Source: Monosporascus cannonballus (Eukaryota; Ascomycota; Sordariomycetes; Xylariales). From it: DNA of 64,000 nucleotides. Under the pieces are notes generated by a model. That model was given only the letters and a program-made list of their open reading frames with translations. It did not search any database and had not been told where the DNA came from. Each line of letters begins with the position of its first letter. Position 1 is the stretch's first letter. The position numbers were made by a program, and so were the translations under genes. Location: the NCBI GenBank assembly GCA_004154925.1, contig QJNS01000028.1, forward strand, positions 62,001 through 126,000, in the 5' to 3' direction. Positions 46,520 to 60,505 of this stretch are shown here, in pieces.

Positions 46520-46724
46520 TGTCAGGGAAAATGGTAAAGTACGGAGTGAAAGGCAGAAGAAGCAGCCCAGCAGGTGGTTCATAGTATGGGTAGTAAATAG
46601 ATGACCATTAATGCCTGCCCTTTTCTAACTACTCGGGGGCGAAGCCCCCTATATATACACAAACTGGAGCCCCACTGGTGGGTCGCTGGGCCCCGGAAAG
46701 GGGGCCGCACCTTGGCACCTGACA
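46520..46724 (-). mobile_element. LTR copy B (205 bp), inverted relative to copy A
   Basis: It begins TGTCAGG and ends CCTGACA on the plus strand, and is the reverse complement of 3201-3406 with about 94% identity. It keeps the TATA run (tatatata) and the gggggcgaagccccc hairpin. This copy has more C/G at the variable sites, so it is less affected by RIP. The flanking 5-mers (gtgat and ccgct) do not match, so the target duplication is lost or the copy arose by recombination. No internal retroelement sequence is visible beside it. Confidence 0.85.
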
Positions 46725-47947
46725 CCGCTAGTACCGCAGCTATTTGTAGCGTCGAGACCACCTTTTACCAGTTCCCAGGTTGAAGAAAAACCCATCCCGT
46801 CAAGTACTTGATGAATTTGGGGTAACGGTCATGAGGACCGCTATTCCGACAGAGGCGAAAGTTAACTTTTAACATATTTAGTTTCTACTTATATATGACC
46901 CATTAGAACGCTATATAGCAAATTCTCCAGACTGCCGTCATCATTGTCACTTTCCTCTTCCCATCCTTTGCATGTGTGAGACCCTGACATCACACACAGA
47001 AGCATATAACTGAAGAAAAGTGTATTAACAGGTTGCCTTGACCTCTAGAAGGTCCTAGCTAGAAAGTGAAGGTAGCGAACCCTCCTTTTATACACGTAAA
47101 TACAGGTGGAGCTGGGAAAAAAGGTACCAGGGGTACGGGAAGTAATTTCTGCTAGTGCTGACTGGCTTTACTAGGTCTGACAGCATGAAAGAGCGCTTGG
47201 CACCGGTCTCCTATCGCTGTGATATCATAGTCCCCATCCGTCGCTGGATCGAACGCATCTCCGACTAGGCTCGCCAGCAGGCCGCAGAGAAATCTCCCGC
47301 TAGAGGCTGGAAAATATGTTGCTCCCAATCATCAAAGATACCCTTAGCAGATCGGCGGTCTTTCGCATTCTCATCCCTTAGGCGGCCAACATCCTTTATA
47401 TGCCCAACTATATGGCGTTTTACCCTGATGGATCTCCCATCGCAAGAGAAGAATATTTTCGCCATCGTGTCATCGGAAACGCGTGTTAGAGGCTTCTTGG
47501 GGCCAAAGTAACGTAATAGGTTCCAGAGTCTGTTCCCCTGCTATATTAGCACTCAAAAGGGAACAGCTAGATCTGTTTCATAAGCCGCACTATAAAATAT
47601 GCCGAGATCTTGGGACGAATTCAGAAGGTATACGGCAAGCCTCGTTAGAGTCTCCGCTCGGTCCCTGCGATAGTCCACTGTCAGGTTTGTTTCTTACTGC
47701 ATTTCCTCAGCTTGGCCAGCAAGGCCCAAGAGTACATCATTGTCGAATACGCGCATCTCACATACACAGCAGAGATGCATTGACGAATTTAAGTAGGTCC
47801 AGAGCGGTCACTTGTTCTCAGAACCTGGTCCTGTGGTACGTAGCCATGCGTGCGTATTCGGGCGTAAGAGAGGATACACTTTCAATTTGTCTACCTTAGG
47901 TGGAATCTTATTTCGTAAGCTCATATTATACAACCTACATTTGGACA
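46725..47947. other. Gene-free stretch
   Basis: 1.2 kb between LTR copy B and the GH43 gene end. Short frames at 47265-47465 (minus) and 47483-47899 (plus) have no recognisable domain. Confidence 0.5.
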
Positions 47948-50268
<2,321 letters not shown>

Positions 50269-53021
50269 TGCAGGTTTGAGATTAAGCTCACGATCTTCCA
50301 GCCCTCCCATTCAAAGTCAATTGGTGAATCCGCAAGAATTCTCACACTTCCCCTAAATAAAATCTTATAGCAATGCAGGCAGTCTACGTAATGGGACATC
50401 TTCTGATGTTGGATCTTCTTCCCCATGGCCTTCCCCGCACATTATGCCGGCTAAGTCTAGGGTAAAGTTCTATGCAGACTAGGCGAACATCAGCCAAGCC
50501 CGTGGGCGATTATTCTATAACCGCCAATGGTTCTCGAACGATTGTCCCAGAACTCGGACGTTTTCTATTTGATAAGAGACGGGTGGGGAAATCCTGCAGT
50601 GTCCTTTTGAGTTGCGGAATACATAGTGTAATAGTCTCTGTCATCCAAGCCTTCTAATATAACCCAAACCTGTGATCTGCATTGAAGGATAGGCTTCGAA
50701 GACACTTGCTTTTTGACTGATCGATGCATTTAATCACAGTTACACAGAGTTGGCTATAGCATACTATTATATTCATGTGCCGGCTGTTAAAAGCCTTAGT
50801 TTAGTGACTTAAGACTATGACCATCCCGAATAAAAAAGACAATAAACAGTTGCAAAGGGATATGAGACAGGCTATAGATATCGTAACTTGAAATGCAGTG
50901 AGACTAGTAGAAAAATATCCGGCCAGCTTCTTCAACTAAAAGCCATCAATAAAAGAGCAAAGGGCTGGTACAATATTGTACAGATACGCAAGCATGACCT
51001 TCTATGTTTCGAGAAGATCTTGAGCTGCTAGTGAGCTACAAAGTCTTGGACGTTGTAGGATAAGGTTGCCTTTCATTATGGGGCTGAAGCACTCAAATTC
51101 CCGAACAGACACCGTGGCTCGAATCGAATTCTGACAGATCGAAACTGATTTAAGGTTCTGAGGGCTTCCAAGAATTAACCTCGTAAGCGTCTAGGAAATG
51201 GCAGAGTATTCATGGCTTGTTTTATTATGCTTGTGTTGTACCAGAATAGGGGGTCGACGAGGAAAGGCAGTTGGTCGGTTGTCACCCGGGGTTATAGCTG
51301 GGGCGGGAGGCACCTACAATGCCGTGTACTGTTATTTAGCGGCGCGGATGTTGCAGAGTGGCGGTGTTTTACCACTTGCGAAAGCCTCCGTGGGTCTTAG
51401 CAAAAACCTGATAGCATCATGAAAAGGGGCTTCTCTAGAATGCAACGCTCTTGCTCGTATCTTCTACTATATCGCCTACGTCTACCCTTTCCATTATTTA
51501 CCCGGGGCTTTTAGCCTCTTCCTATTCTCTGGACGTTATTTCCAGGTCTGTGCCATTTTAATCCCTATCTATTGATGAGCATCATGCCTTGGGTTCGCTA
51601 TGGGCACTCTGAAACCAAACACTGAAGGGGGAAAGCCTGAAGCACATTACGCGTTAAATTTAGAGCTAGTAATACAACGCATGACAGTCTACCCATAAGA
51701 TAAAAGCGAGAAAGACCTTTGAGAAGTGAACAGAGCACTTGGGGAACCGATGAAAAGGTAGAGAAGATGTATGAAGAGGTAGGCTCCTCATAAGCAGCTT
51801 CCACACCCATTACCTTGGAACATAACCGGAGCATACCGCGTAAGGTGACAAATGCGATTACAGGCAACTAGGTGCTACGGCTATTTATCAAGGCCGTACT
51901 GTTAAACAGGTATTAGTAGGCGGAGTTGTCTTTGTCCAACGAGAAAGCGTGTGCGCGATCTAAAGCTTTTGGAGGTGGAAAGTCTTCTTGTCACGTTAAG
52001 AACGAGGCCGGAGTAAGTATAGGCTTGCTATATGTAGTTGTATGTCGAAAGCATTTCCATGATACCAGGAACTACCGCTCTGAAGTTTGGCCGGTAAACG
52101 CGAAGCGACCGCGCCTTGTACAAGTATGCTAGGCAAGACATGGACGTTATAGCCCGACTGTCAGACGTCGTTCGGTTTTCGTGAATGGGCGGAACAAGAC
52201 GGTGTCTAGTCCCATGCCCGGAATCCCGAACCGTCGGGAAAGCTTGGCTGGAAGCCGTTGGCCTGAATATGTTTGTAATGTAATCTGTATATCAAAACCA
52301 GGGCAGTCATGCGAGTCATGGCTTTTACCAGCCAATGATAAGACGTCCACACCGACTACCGAGTATCTTGGCGGAGGGACGTCTCGATGGGTAACACAGC
52401 GCTGATGTGAGCGGGGTCCTCCCTGTATTGTATGATACACCAAGTCATCCCTTGTGTTACTGAACGGGGAACTCAAAACTTCAGCTCGAGCGTCGCTTGA
52501 GGCGTAGGTCTTTTCTCTCATCCTAGATTATCTTTTTAATGGACTACTGAAAGATGAACTGGCATACCTCTGAACGGCGGTTGATAGCATGATGTGAATT
52601 CTAAAAAGTTGCTTGGACCTATATATGATCAAGAAGCATATTATTGGATATTACGAATCTGGGGAATCAGGGCTTGAACTCCACTGCGTTGCATTGCATG
52701 CAGCGAAACAAGTGGCCTAACTACCCATGTGGTTAAGCGAGAAGGTTGATAGAACAATCGCTGAAGAGAATTGCGATATCGCTGTGGGGGCCTCGGGTAG
52801 CATTGCACGATGCTGCTTAAGTAGAGAGGGTGTCGGGCTTTATCCCCTGCGGCCCCCCCTAAGCCGAGGAAGCCAGAGGTCTGTCTATTTGAAGGACAAC
52901 CATCCCTGGCTTATGGCTGTCATGCTTCGTTGCTCGACTTTGCCGCTTGGTGTAAATTAGCTATAGTTGCTTATTAACTTAACAGTTGAACGAATAGCAT
53001 TGGCTTGAAGCACCTACGACC
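50269..53021. other. Long gene-free stretch
   Basis: 2.75 kb upstream of both the GH43 gene (minus) and the sulfatase (plus). It is slightly AT-rich at 50690-51000. Short frames only. A tRNA-like patch near 52660-52740 does not fold properly. Confidence 0.55.
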
Positions 53022-54842
53022 ATGGCACCTGGCAAGCGACCCAACTTCCTCATCGCCTTGGCTGACGACCTGGGTTTCTCGGACGTAGGCGCCTTTGGCG
53101 GCGAGATCAACACTCCGCATATCGACAAACTGGCCAAGGATGGCATCCGCTTCACAGACTTCCATGCTGCTGCCGCATGCTCGCCATCTCGAGCTATGAT
53201 CTTGACTGGCACTGACCACCACATCGCCGGATTGGGCAACTTAATCGAGTGGACCAACATCTCGGGCCAGAACGATCCTAACGGAACCATGTCCACAGCT
53301 GTCCAACGTGGCATGCCTGGATACGAGGGCTATCTGAACGAGAGGGTCGTCGCATTGCCCGAGATTCTCAGGGACGCAGGCTATCACACCCTGATGTCCG
53401 GCAAGTGGCATCTGGGGTTGACGCCGGAGCGGAGTCCTAAGGCTCGCGGCTTCGAGAGGAGTTTTGCTCATCTGCCTGCGTGCAGCAACCACTATGCCTA
53501 CGAACCCCAGCTGGAGGGCATGGACCAGATCCCAGAGTTTATGACCATGAGCTTCATCGCCTTGCACAACGAGGACGGAGAGTACGTCAAGAAGCTTCCG
53601 GAGGGCTGGTATTCCTCCAACGGCTATGGCGACAAGATGCTTAGTTATCTGAAAGACTGGAAGGAGAGCAGGGATGAACGGCCGTTCTTCGCCTATCTAC
53701 CTTTTACAGCCCCTCACTGGCCACTTCAAGCGCCCCAGGAGTACATCAAGAAGTATCGCGGCATGTACGATAATGGACCGGATGCCTTGAGACTCCAGCG
53801 ACTCCAACGGTTAAAAGAGTTGGGTCTAATCCCGCAAAACGTTGAGCCGCACCCTGTCGTCGCCGACGAAGTGAAGGAATGGAACGACATGACCGACGAG
53901 GAGAAGGCCAACTCTTGCAGGGCTATGGAGTGCTTCGCAGGAATGGTTGAATGCATTGATGTTAATGTCGGAAAGGTGGTAGACTACCTAGACGAGATCG
54001 GCGAGCTCGACAATACCTTCGTATGTTTCCTGTCCGACAACGGTGCCGAAGGCGCAGCATACGAAGCCTACCCGATCGTTCAGGGGACGATGATACAACA
54101 CCTCAAGAAATACTACAACAACCACATTGACAACCTCGGAAACGGCGATTCTTTCATTTGGTATGGACCGAGGTGGGCCCAGGCCGCCACCGCGCCCAGC
54201 AGACTCTACAAGGCGTACACAACAGAGGGTGGCGTGCGTGTGCCGTACGTTATGAAGCCACCCGCGAGATTCACTGGCCAGATACAAGCTGGCAGCATAA
54301 CGCATCAGTTCGCCACGGTAATGGACCTTGCACCCACTATTTTGGACATGGCGGGCGTTCAACACCCGGCGCCAACCTACAAAGGGCGTGAAGTGGTGAC
54401 TATGAGGGGAAAGTCCATGGTGTCTTACCTACAGAAGAAGGAAGATTCCGTCCACGAGAAGGACTTCATTAACGGATGGGAGACCTGTGGTCGAGCTGCT
54501 TGCAGGAAGGGCGATTGGAAGATCGTGTTCATCCCCAAGCCCAAGGGGCCCGAAAAGTGGCAGCTTTACAACTTGGCGAAAGACCCCGGTGAGATGCACG
54601 ATCTGTCAGAGCAGGAGCCCGAGAGGCTGAAGGAACTCATTAAACTCTGGGACCAATACGTGCTCGAGACGGGCGTCATCCCACTATCCCCCGACCTGGG
54701 CAATTGGATGGCGGCGATGGAGGACCAGATGCCCGAGAACGCATGGATCGAATACGAGTATTGGAAAGACGGCGCGCGGGATGACCCGGCCAAATTCACG
54801 AAACAGATCCCGAGATTCCAACGGCAGGTTAAGGCAATATAG
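53022..54842 (+). CDS. Arylsulfatase-type sulfatase (606 aa)
   Basis: One uninterrupted exon. The alkaline-phosphatase-like sulfatase fold starts at once: PNFLIALADDLGFSDVG gives the metal-binding Asp pair near residues 15-16. The formylglycine motif C-S-P-S-R is at 53-57; Cys-53 must be oxidised by a maturase or an anaerobic-type enzyme. GTDHHIAGLGN, SGKWHLG, the second metal block FLSDNGAEG and a C-terminal WKIVFIPKPKGPEKWQLYNL..DPGEMHDL follow in normal order and length. There is no signal peptide, so it probably acts inside the cell on imported sulfate esters. Absence of introns and a good match to bacterial AtsA-type enzymes make ancient transfer possible; codon use does not stand out. 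Confidence 0.92.
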   Translation: MAPGKRPNFLIALADDLGFSDVGAFGGEINTPHIDKLAKDGIRFTDFHAAAACSPSRAMILTGTDHHIAGLGNLIEWTNISGQNDPNGTMSTAVQRGMPGYEGYLNERVVALPEILRDAGYHTLMSGKWHLGLTPERSPKARGFERSFAHLPACSNHYAYEPQLEGMDQIPEFMTMSFIALHNEDGEYVKKLPEGWYSSNGYGDKMLSYLKDWKESRDERPFFAYLPFTAPHWPLQAPQEYIKKYRGMYDNGPDALRLQRLQRLKELGLIPQNVEPHPVVADEVKEWNDMTDEEKANSCRAMECFAGMVECIDVNVGKVVDYLDEIGELDNTFVCFLSDNGAEGAAYEAYPIVQGTMIQHLKKYYNNHIDNLGNGDSFIWYGPRWAQAATAPSRLYKAYTTEGGVRVPYVMKPPARFTGQIQAGSITHQFATVMDLAPTILDMAGVQHPAPTYKGREVVTMRGKSMVSYLQKKEDSVHEKDFINGWETCGRAACRKGDWKIVFIPKPKGPEKWQLYNLAKDPGEMHDLSEQEPERLKELIKLWDQYVLETGVIPLSPDLGNWMAAMEDQMPENAWIEYEYWKDGARDDPAKFTKQIPRFQRQVKAI

Positions 54843-54999
54843 ATATGGGAGACTTAAGTTACTACTTTGAGCTAGGAATTAAAATATAGTCTGATTAAAA
54901 GCAACGCATTAACTAAAGACAATGTTCTATTTATACCTCATGAAGATCTATGGCCCTTATGCTAGTTCCCTTTTACCATCAGCATTCGTCGTTGGCTGT

Positions 55000-55458
55000 T
55001 TAGCAAGATTGGATTCTCGGAGCACGGCCATGGTCGTCCTCCATTGGCCCGACGAGATCATGGAACCTAAGACTGAGGTTCTCGTGCTTCTCCATGGCCG
55101 CAGTGAGACGTTTGACTCGACCAGAGGTCTGAAACTCGCTGCCCTTAGGGATCGGCAAGGAGCGTTGCTTGACAGCACCTTGCGGCGAGCCTTTAGGTTC
55201 TCCGCTCCTTGAGCCGCGAAGTGGGCTTTTGAGAGGAATCTCGGGGGCTGGTTGTTCAACATAGCCCGAATCTGTCTCCCACGACCGCCTGAGAGGACTC
55301 TTCTGAGGTATAACAGGAGACCCCCCATTTTCGGCAGAGACTTCGGCAACCTCATCTACCCATCGTTGAACCGACTTTGAAGAAGGGGTATTTGTCTCAG
55401 CCTGGGCCTCAACCGCAATCGTGAGAGTCAAAGTTGGTACTACCGGACGGGGAACCAT
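55000..55458 (-). CDS. Hypothetical Ser/Pro-rich protein (152 aa)
   Basis: One open frame from 55458 with no recognisable domain. It contains two copies of a P.KSPLR.S unit (PQKSPLRRSW, PLKSPLRGSR), a basic patch (GRVKRLTAAMEKHE) and several short charged runs. The sequence looks like a disordered regulatory tail with possible Ser-Pro phosphorylation sites. Its convergent partner is the sulfatase. Coding is supported only by the internal repeat and composition; a fragment of a longer gene is equally possible. Confidence 0.35.
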   Translation of the reverse strand: MVPRPVVPTLTLTIAVEAQAETNTPSSKSVQRWVDEVAEVSAENGGSPVIPQKSPLRRSWETDSGYVEQPAPEIPLKSPLRGSRSGEPKGSPQGAVKQRSLPIPKGSEFQTSGRVKRLTAAMEKHENLSLRFHDLVGPMEDDHGRAPRIQSC

Positions 55459-56032
55459 TATACTCGACGCCTTGGTTGTTATTATTGCGGATAAGGGGAT
55501 TATGTCGGCAGTTGCATGTTGGGCAACATGACACTATATACCAATTTCCTAAATAAACTTGTATCTTTGAATGCCACATTTGACGAAAGTGAAAGGGTTG
55601 GTTCTCAAACAAGTCGGAGCTACCATAACCTCGTCACTCATTCAAAGAACTGATTAATTACCTCCTTCAACGACCCTTTGAACAGTAAAGCTAATGTTTA
55701 GTCTTGAAAGAGGTGCAAATCATATGCCCTTATTCTGTCAATAATCATTGAGAAAGACACCGATGAAGCAAATATTTCTTCAGACGTACCTCATGGGTTG
55801 TTCCCGGGATCACGATTGAGACCGTCAACGCTTTTCTATTCAAATTCTCTGACAGACCAAATAAAATCGCCCGGGTTGCTGACCGTGTAGGAGTATCATG
55901 GCCGGGGGGGATATTTACTTACGTTCTTTAAATTCCAATATCGGACCAAAGCCTCTGATACAACTTCCTCCCATCTGGTTTGCTAATCAACCGAAAGGTT
56001 TAATAAGTCGTTGCTAGATACTATTATCATGC
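55459..56032. other. Intergenic region
   Basis: 570 bp, moderately AT-rich, no feature seen. Confidence 0.5.
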
Positions 56033-57363
56033 TTATCTCATCCTCATTTCAAGGGGACAAACCAAGCTCCCGTTACTTTGACCCTCAAACAGATCCAGAT
56101 CGCCTTGTTCATAGTCAGCGACCCCCTGATGGAAGTAGGAAGCTTCGGGCAGCAGCCCAATCGCCTCCAGCAGATCGAGTCCTGTGAATGTGTCGCCATG
56201 CTGAATGATAGTTGTGATTAACGTCTTGTAGGTCGCAGCGTCGGAGAGCCTGGCGAAGTTAGTATATCCGATGAACACTCTTGCCCAGTGAATGATCGCC
56301 TGAGGGTCGAGGCAGCCGGCCATTTGGCGCCATTCGAAAGTATGCGTGTTGCCCCCGGTCTTGCCCGCCGGCCGAAACCTCGTGAATCCCACCGAGCCCC
56401 TCTCGTAGACAGCCGTCCTCCCGCTGCATTCCATCAATCTCGCGAGCTTCTCGACTCCGTCCGCTCCCAAGATCCGTCGCAGCTGTGCGCCGACGAGGTT
56501 TTCTGCGCCGAACTTCGGCAGGTACTCCACCACGTCATCATCGTCGCCGCCGGGCCCGCCCAGCGCGGAGTTCTCCCGGCGGAGCTCCTCGAGAGACTTG
56601 GCCGCCAGCACGGACTCGACAGTGACGGGTCTGCAGTGCTCATTTTCGTGACGGGATGGGTGCTGCAGAGCCAGGAGCCTGGCATCCGTCAGCCAGAGAA
56701 GCGCCACGAACTTCTTTATCGTCCGTAGGCTGAAGGCCTCGTCGCCGCGGCCGACGTGCACGTGCACCGAGGTTGTCTTATTGAGATGGACTCGCACACG
56801 ACGTAGGGCGCCGCAGATAGACGTGATCTTCGCGGCGTACGTCGTGCTGTTGTTGGTGTTACCGTCAGTCTCGGCGCTCAGGACCTCGGATGTGATCTCT
56901 CGGCTCATCCAGGCGTACCTCAGGCGGCTGCTGCCCCTGCTGGGATTGCCATTATCGTAGGAGAGCGACCCGTCCTTGGTTAGTCGCCACGTGTCGTAGC
57001 GAGGTACGTTGTCGTGCGGTGGGTAGTACACGTCGTCGTTCTCCGTGCGGAACTCGTTGCCGTCGGGCATCTCGCACTGCAGGTAGTGCAGTAGCCACCG
57101 GTCGAACTTGTCTTCGAAGTCACCCAGGGGTTCGAATTCATCCGCTGGGGTGGCTTTGTCCGCACTCCCCCCCCTCGTATGTGCCGCCATGCTCGAACGG
57201 GTGTGGGTCCACCACCCCACGGTGCAGCGTCGGAAATAGGACCTCGAGCTCGAAGCCGACGGTCAGGCCGCCAGAGGTGTCGTCCGCCGCTGCGATAATG
57301 TCATCGTATTTTTCGGGCGTCTCGTGCTCGCACAAACACTCTGGTATAGTGTTTTCTTCCATT
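56033..57363 (-). CDS. Putative amidoligase-family protein (about 440 aa), frame broken in a G8 tract
   Basis: The protein starts near 57363 (MEENTIPECLC) and soon shows GLTVGFELEVLFP, the N-terminal signature of the amidoligase_2 family of carboxylate-amine ligases (relatives of glutamine synthetase fold enzymes). Later come an ATP-grasp-like basic core, the V-H-V-H-V-G motif, FVALLWLTDARLLALQHPSR, and the C-terminal FEWRQMAG block, all typical of fungal members. The two halves are in different frames. The change falls at a run of eight G (57171-57178, plus-strand C8), so either one base is missing or extra, or an intron hides there. Fungal amidoligases are predicted to form amide bonds on small molecules or peptides; none nearby suggests a substrate. 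Confidence 0.7.
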
Positions 57364-57804
57364 TCGGTTGAAAGGAGGAAGGGGGAACGGTTCGGTGTTA
57401 AAGAGGCGACGATGTGCTCTGAGAGAAGGGCCGGAGATGGTGCCTGAGTGCGACCAGTTACTTGGGTGAGTCTGAATCTAGTTATCATTATATCTCGGAC
57501 TGCTAATTATGAGGAATTGCGGGCTATGGCTGGTGATTGCACTTCCAGAAATGATAATGGTCAGATTGTGCTACTCTCGAGTTTTCAACGACAAACATAA
57601 TCCCCTGAGAGTGACCTTGATTAGGCTCCGGCGGCCAGTCATGGAACCATACCACATCCTTGCGCTCCTAGACTGTCCTAGGCTGAAGGAGTGAACAACC
57701 ATAACCGAAACATGGGTTCTTGACACCGAACGTTTCGTGAGGGCTAGAGTGGATGACTTGGGGGCAACCTAGTTGGCAACTATTAGAAGGGAATTGGTGC
57801 CGTA
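57364..57804. other. Intergenic region upstream of the amidoligase
   Basis: 440 bp between the amidoligase start and the repeat that begins near 57805. A 61-codon frame at 57509 has no recognisable content. Confidence 0.45.
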
Positions 57805-57990
57805 TAATAGGGGTATCTCCGTTAGCCATCAAAAGCTCCCAGCACCCCGGAACAACCTTATTCCGGAGAGCCCACAGTATATAGAGAGCTTCCTCGTCAC
57901 CACTCTTTAGAGTTCAATTCTTGTCAGACAATTTATCACTTTCCACACCTCATGCAAACTTATCCTCCGACCAACTTAACTGTGGCAATT
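57805..57990 (+). repeat. Dispersed repeat copy 1 (LTR-like, weakly mutated)
   Basis: The sequence from about 57805 (gttagccatcaaaagctccc, then cagcaccccgga.caacctt.ttccgg, a cacagtatatagagag TATA segment) recurs in direct orientation at 61105-61290. The match continues past the TATA segment once C-to-T changes in copy 2 are allowed. The arrangement (GC-rich hairpin ccgga...ttccgg, then TATA, then leader) looks like an LTR promoter. Confidence 0.65.
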
Positions 57991-59820
57991 GATGTGGATA
58001 AAGCATGCTCAAGTTTCAACATGATCCAGCCGTATTTTCGATGTCACCAACCTTGTTGTTAGCGTGGTTTATATTGGGGAGGAATGATACCACTGGGGCT
58101 AGGTTTGCTGCTAGCTACCAGTATTGAGGAATATAAAGATTGATAAGTGGTGAGATAGAGCAATCTTCGTGGTTAATATATTAGTCTCACTTTGCCATAT
58201 TGATGAGACACGCTCCTAAATTCCGTATTATACCAAATATGTTTCCCTTTATAATTAGGATTTGCTTGTAGAGGATTGGCGCTTATAAGCCTGGTAGGAC
58301 AAGCCATTGACAGCCCACGGTCTTTCCTATAACAAGCAAGACGACCAACTACGAGTCTTCTTGGAGGCATTTTCTACTCAGCAGAAACCAAGGCTGACGA
58401 GACTATAATATTCTGTCAGCAACTACCTTATGCGGATAATACAGGCAGTAGACGCTGCCGGAGATCAATACCTTCGAATCCCCGTGCGGACAGCTCTGCC
58501 CTAAAGAATCTACCTTTTTCAAGCAATCGATGTCCTCAAAGCTCTATCTTCTCCTGAACCCCCAAGAAACTTATATGCGGGGCAAATATCCCGGAGAATG
58601 TGGCAAGGACGTTGTTCCTTAATCTTTCCTCGATAAGCCACGGAATCCCATTTTTTCTCTTCCACTTTGACTACATATTATTAAGTTTGGATCCCCTAAG
58701 CCTTCCCTGTTCCTTCTTTCCATCCATCACAGGCAGTCTCATAACTTGGTAGAAGTAGTCTACGCATCTACCCAATTACGCTGAGCTCACTGGATCACAC
58801 TTCAATGTTACTGAGAAGCTATGCGGAGAGTCTTCCGAGGCAAAACGGTCTTTGCTCTAGTATAAGAGACAGATCAAGAGTACCAGGAAGGGAATACCGA
58901 CTTTGACCAATGAAACGGCTAAGCAACTTGAACCATGACATTCACAGTCGAAGGAATTATCAACTTGCTCATGAAATTAACTATGCAAATCACCATGTCT
59001 CTTTGGTTGCCAGAGCGGCTGTGAGGAGTTCTTGAGTGAAAACAAGAGAGGGGATGTTTATAAATATAAGCTTGGGGAGAAATCAGATGTATTAATTCCC
59101 ACTCGGATTGACTCCTCGGGTTCTGGTTATGTGGTGTTCCTTTGGTATGATGGGGGAACTCATTAGGTAAATGGCCTACGAGTAGATCAAGATGTAAGTT
59201 GCGTTTTGGGAGTGAAGGAAGTTTGAGTAGAGGTGTGTAGATGGAGATAGGTGCATGAAAATAGTTTTGGAATACAGAGATGTCTGTGGCAGTACCGGCC
59301 TGCCCATGTGGAATGATTGAGCACTCCAGTTCGCTCGGCGGCCTTTATGTGGCCTTATAGATCCAAAACAAGATCCTCTATGTAGGGTCAACACAGGAGT
59401 GCGGATGAAGGTGATCCTCATCTTTTCTGCGTGCTGAGAAGTTATATCTCAGGAACTATACCTTCCAGGGTTACTGGCATAAAGCTTTCGGTGGACCTTT
59501 ATCCCATACAGTGTATAACAAGGCATATCTTCAGTGCGACAATGTCACACTACCTTGCCATTTACTGTTGTCCCTGCCACACATATAGAGAAGATGACGT
59601 TATAATCTGGATGGCAGGCAAAGGTACACCAAACTTGCCCTAGATTTAAGCACATAGGTACTCGTTCCCCGCTTATTAGAATGCTTCCCCAATGTTCATG
59701 CATTGGGATGCATACATAGACACAACCTTGTCCCTTTCTTAATGCAATCTAGTCTAGTAATCCTGGGCACCTGCCCTATCTGTCCATTCGCGCCGTTCAA
59801 ATAACCACATTCCGGTGCCT
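57991..59820. other. Gene-free stretch, possibly body of the repeat element
   Basis: 1.8 kb with no recognised domain. The first few hundred bases may continue copy 1 of the element. Frames are short and broken. A small inverted repeat (cccaatg...cattggg) lies near 59690. Confidence 0.4.
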
Positions 59821-60505
59821 TTAACGGATGCTCATGAAAGCACTTGCAAGATCAGGACAATATGCAACCCCTCTATCTGACGCATGGCGTCTTGGCGACG
59901 GAGCCATGATTCCAGCCCGCCTCGTCTGGTGATCAGGCAACGTCGCGCACTCGGGCACGAAAGGGACGGGTGCGCAGGCCTCGGGCAGCGTCTCGCCTTC
60001 GTACAGAAACCTCGGGCTGAGTAGCTCCGCGGGCCCTCCTAGGATTACGAAGTTCCTCCGGCAGACGAGGTACGTTCTGGTGCCGGGGCCCGTCAGAGAC
60101 GGGAAGACGTCGAGTCCCTTCGTCGCGCCGTTGGCGTTGGCCACGGCGTTGTGCTCCACCTGATAGAGGGGGTCGAAATCGGTTGACCCCCACGAATACG
60201 CCGACAGGATACACGTCAATGATGTCGTGCGCGACGGTATTTCCCCCTTCAGTTTTGTTCAGGTGGTATGTGGTAGGATGGTTGTTTGCGACGGCGATAT
60301 TGACACCTTGGGACACTCTGTCGAAGGACAGGTAGAGTCCTTGGACCGACGGCGTCAAGCCGTGAGCTGCATCGGTCACTCTGATGCGTAGGTTGAAGCC
60401 ATTTGACTTGGACTGGCAGGGGGCAGCTAATGCCGGTCCCCGAAGGGCGGCGGAGGCGATTAATATGCGCTGTATGGCTAGGTAATATACGCAACTAGGT
60501 GACAA
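59821..60505 (-). pseudogene. Secreted-protein gene without an ATG start (about 209 codons)
   Basis: Two exons, 60215-60505 and 59821-60159, are joined by a 55-nt GT-AG intron that restores the frame (HDIID then VEHNAVANANGATKG). The N-terminus has a signal peptide (IQRILIASAALRGPALA|APC), and the mature part is a small beta-rich-looking secreted protein with a few Cys (VCRRNF, ACAPV, ECATL). No in-frame ATG exists upstream; the frame opens with TTG in a place where ATG would be expected (60505). Loss of the start by one A-to-T change, a missed upstream exon, or non-AUG initiation could explain it. I do not recognise the family. Confidence 0.5.

Noticed and set aside
52655..52740. tRNA-like patch on the minus strand with a GTTCAAGCC box and a GGTAGTTAGGCC box
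   Set aside because: The T-stem and acceptor stem do not pair, and the anticodon arm cannot be placed. At best it is a decayed tRNA-derived fragment.
58470..58520. ttcgaatccccg resembling a tRNA B box
   Set aside because: No matching A box, stems or terminator around it.
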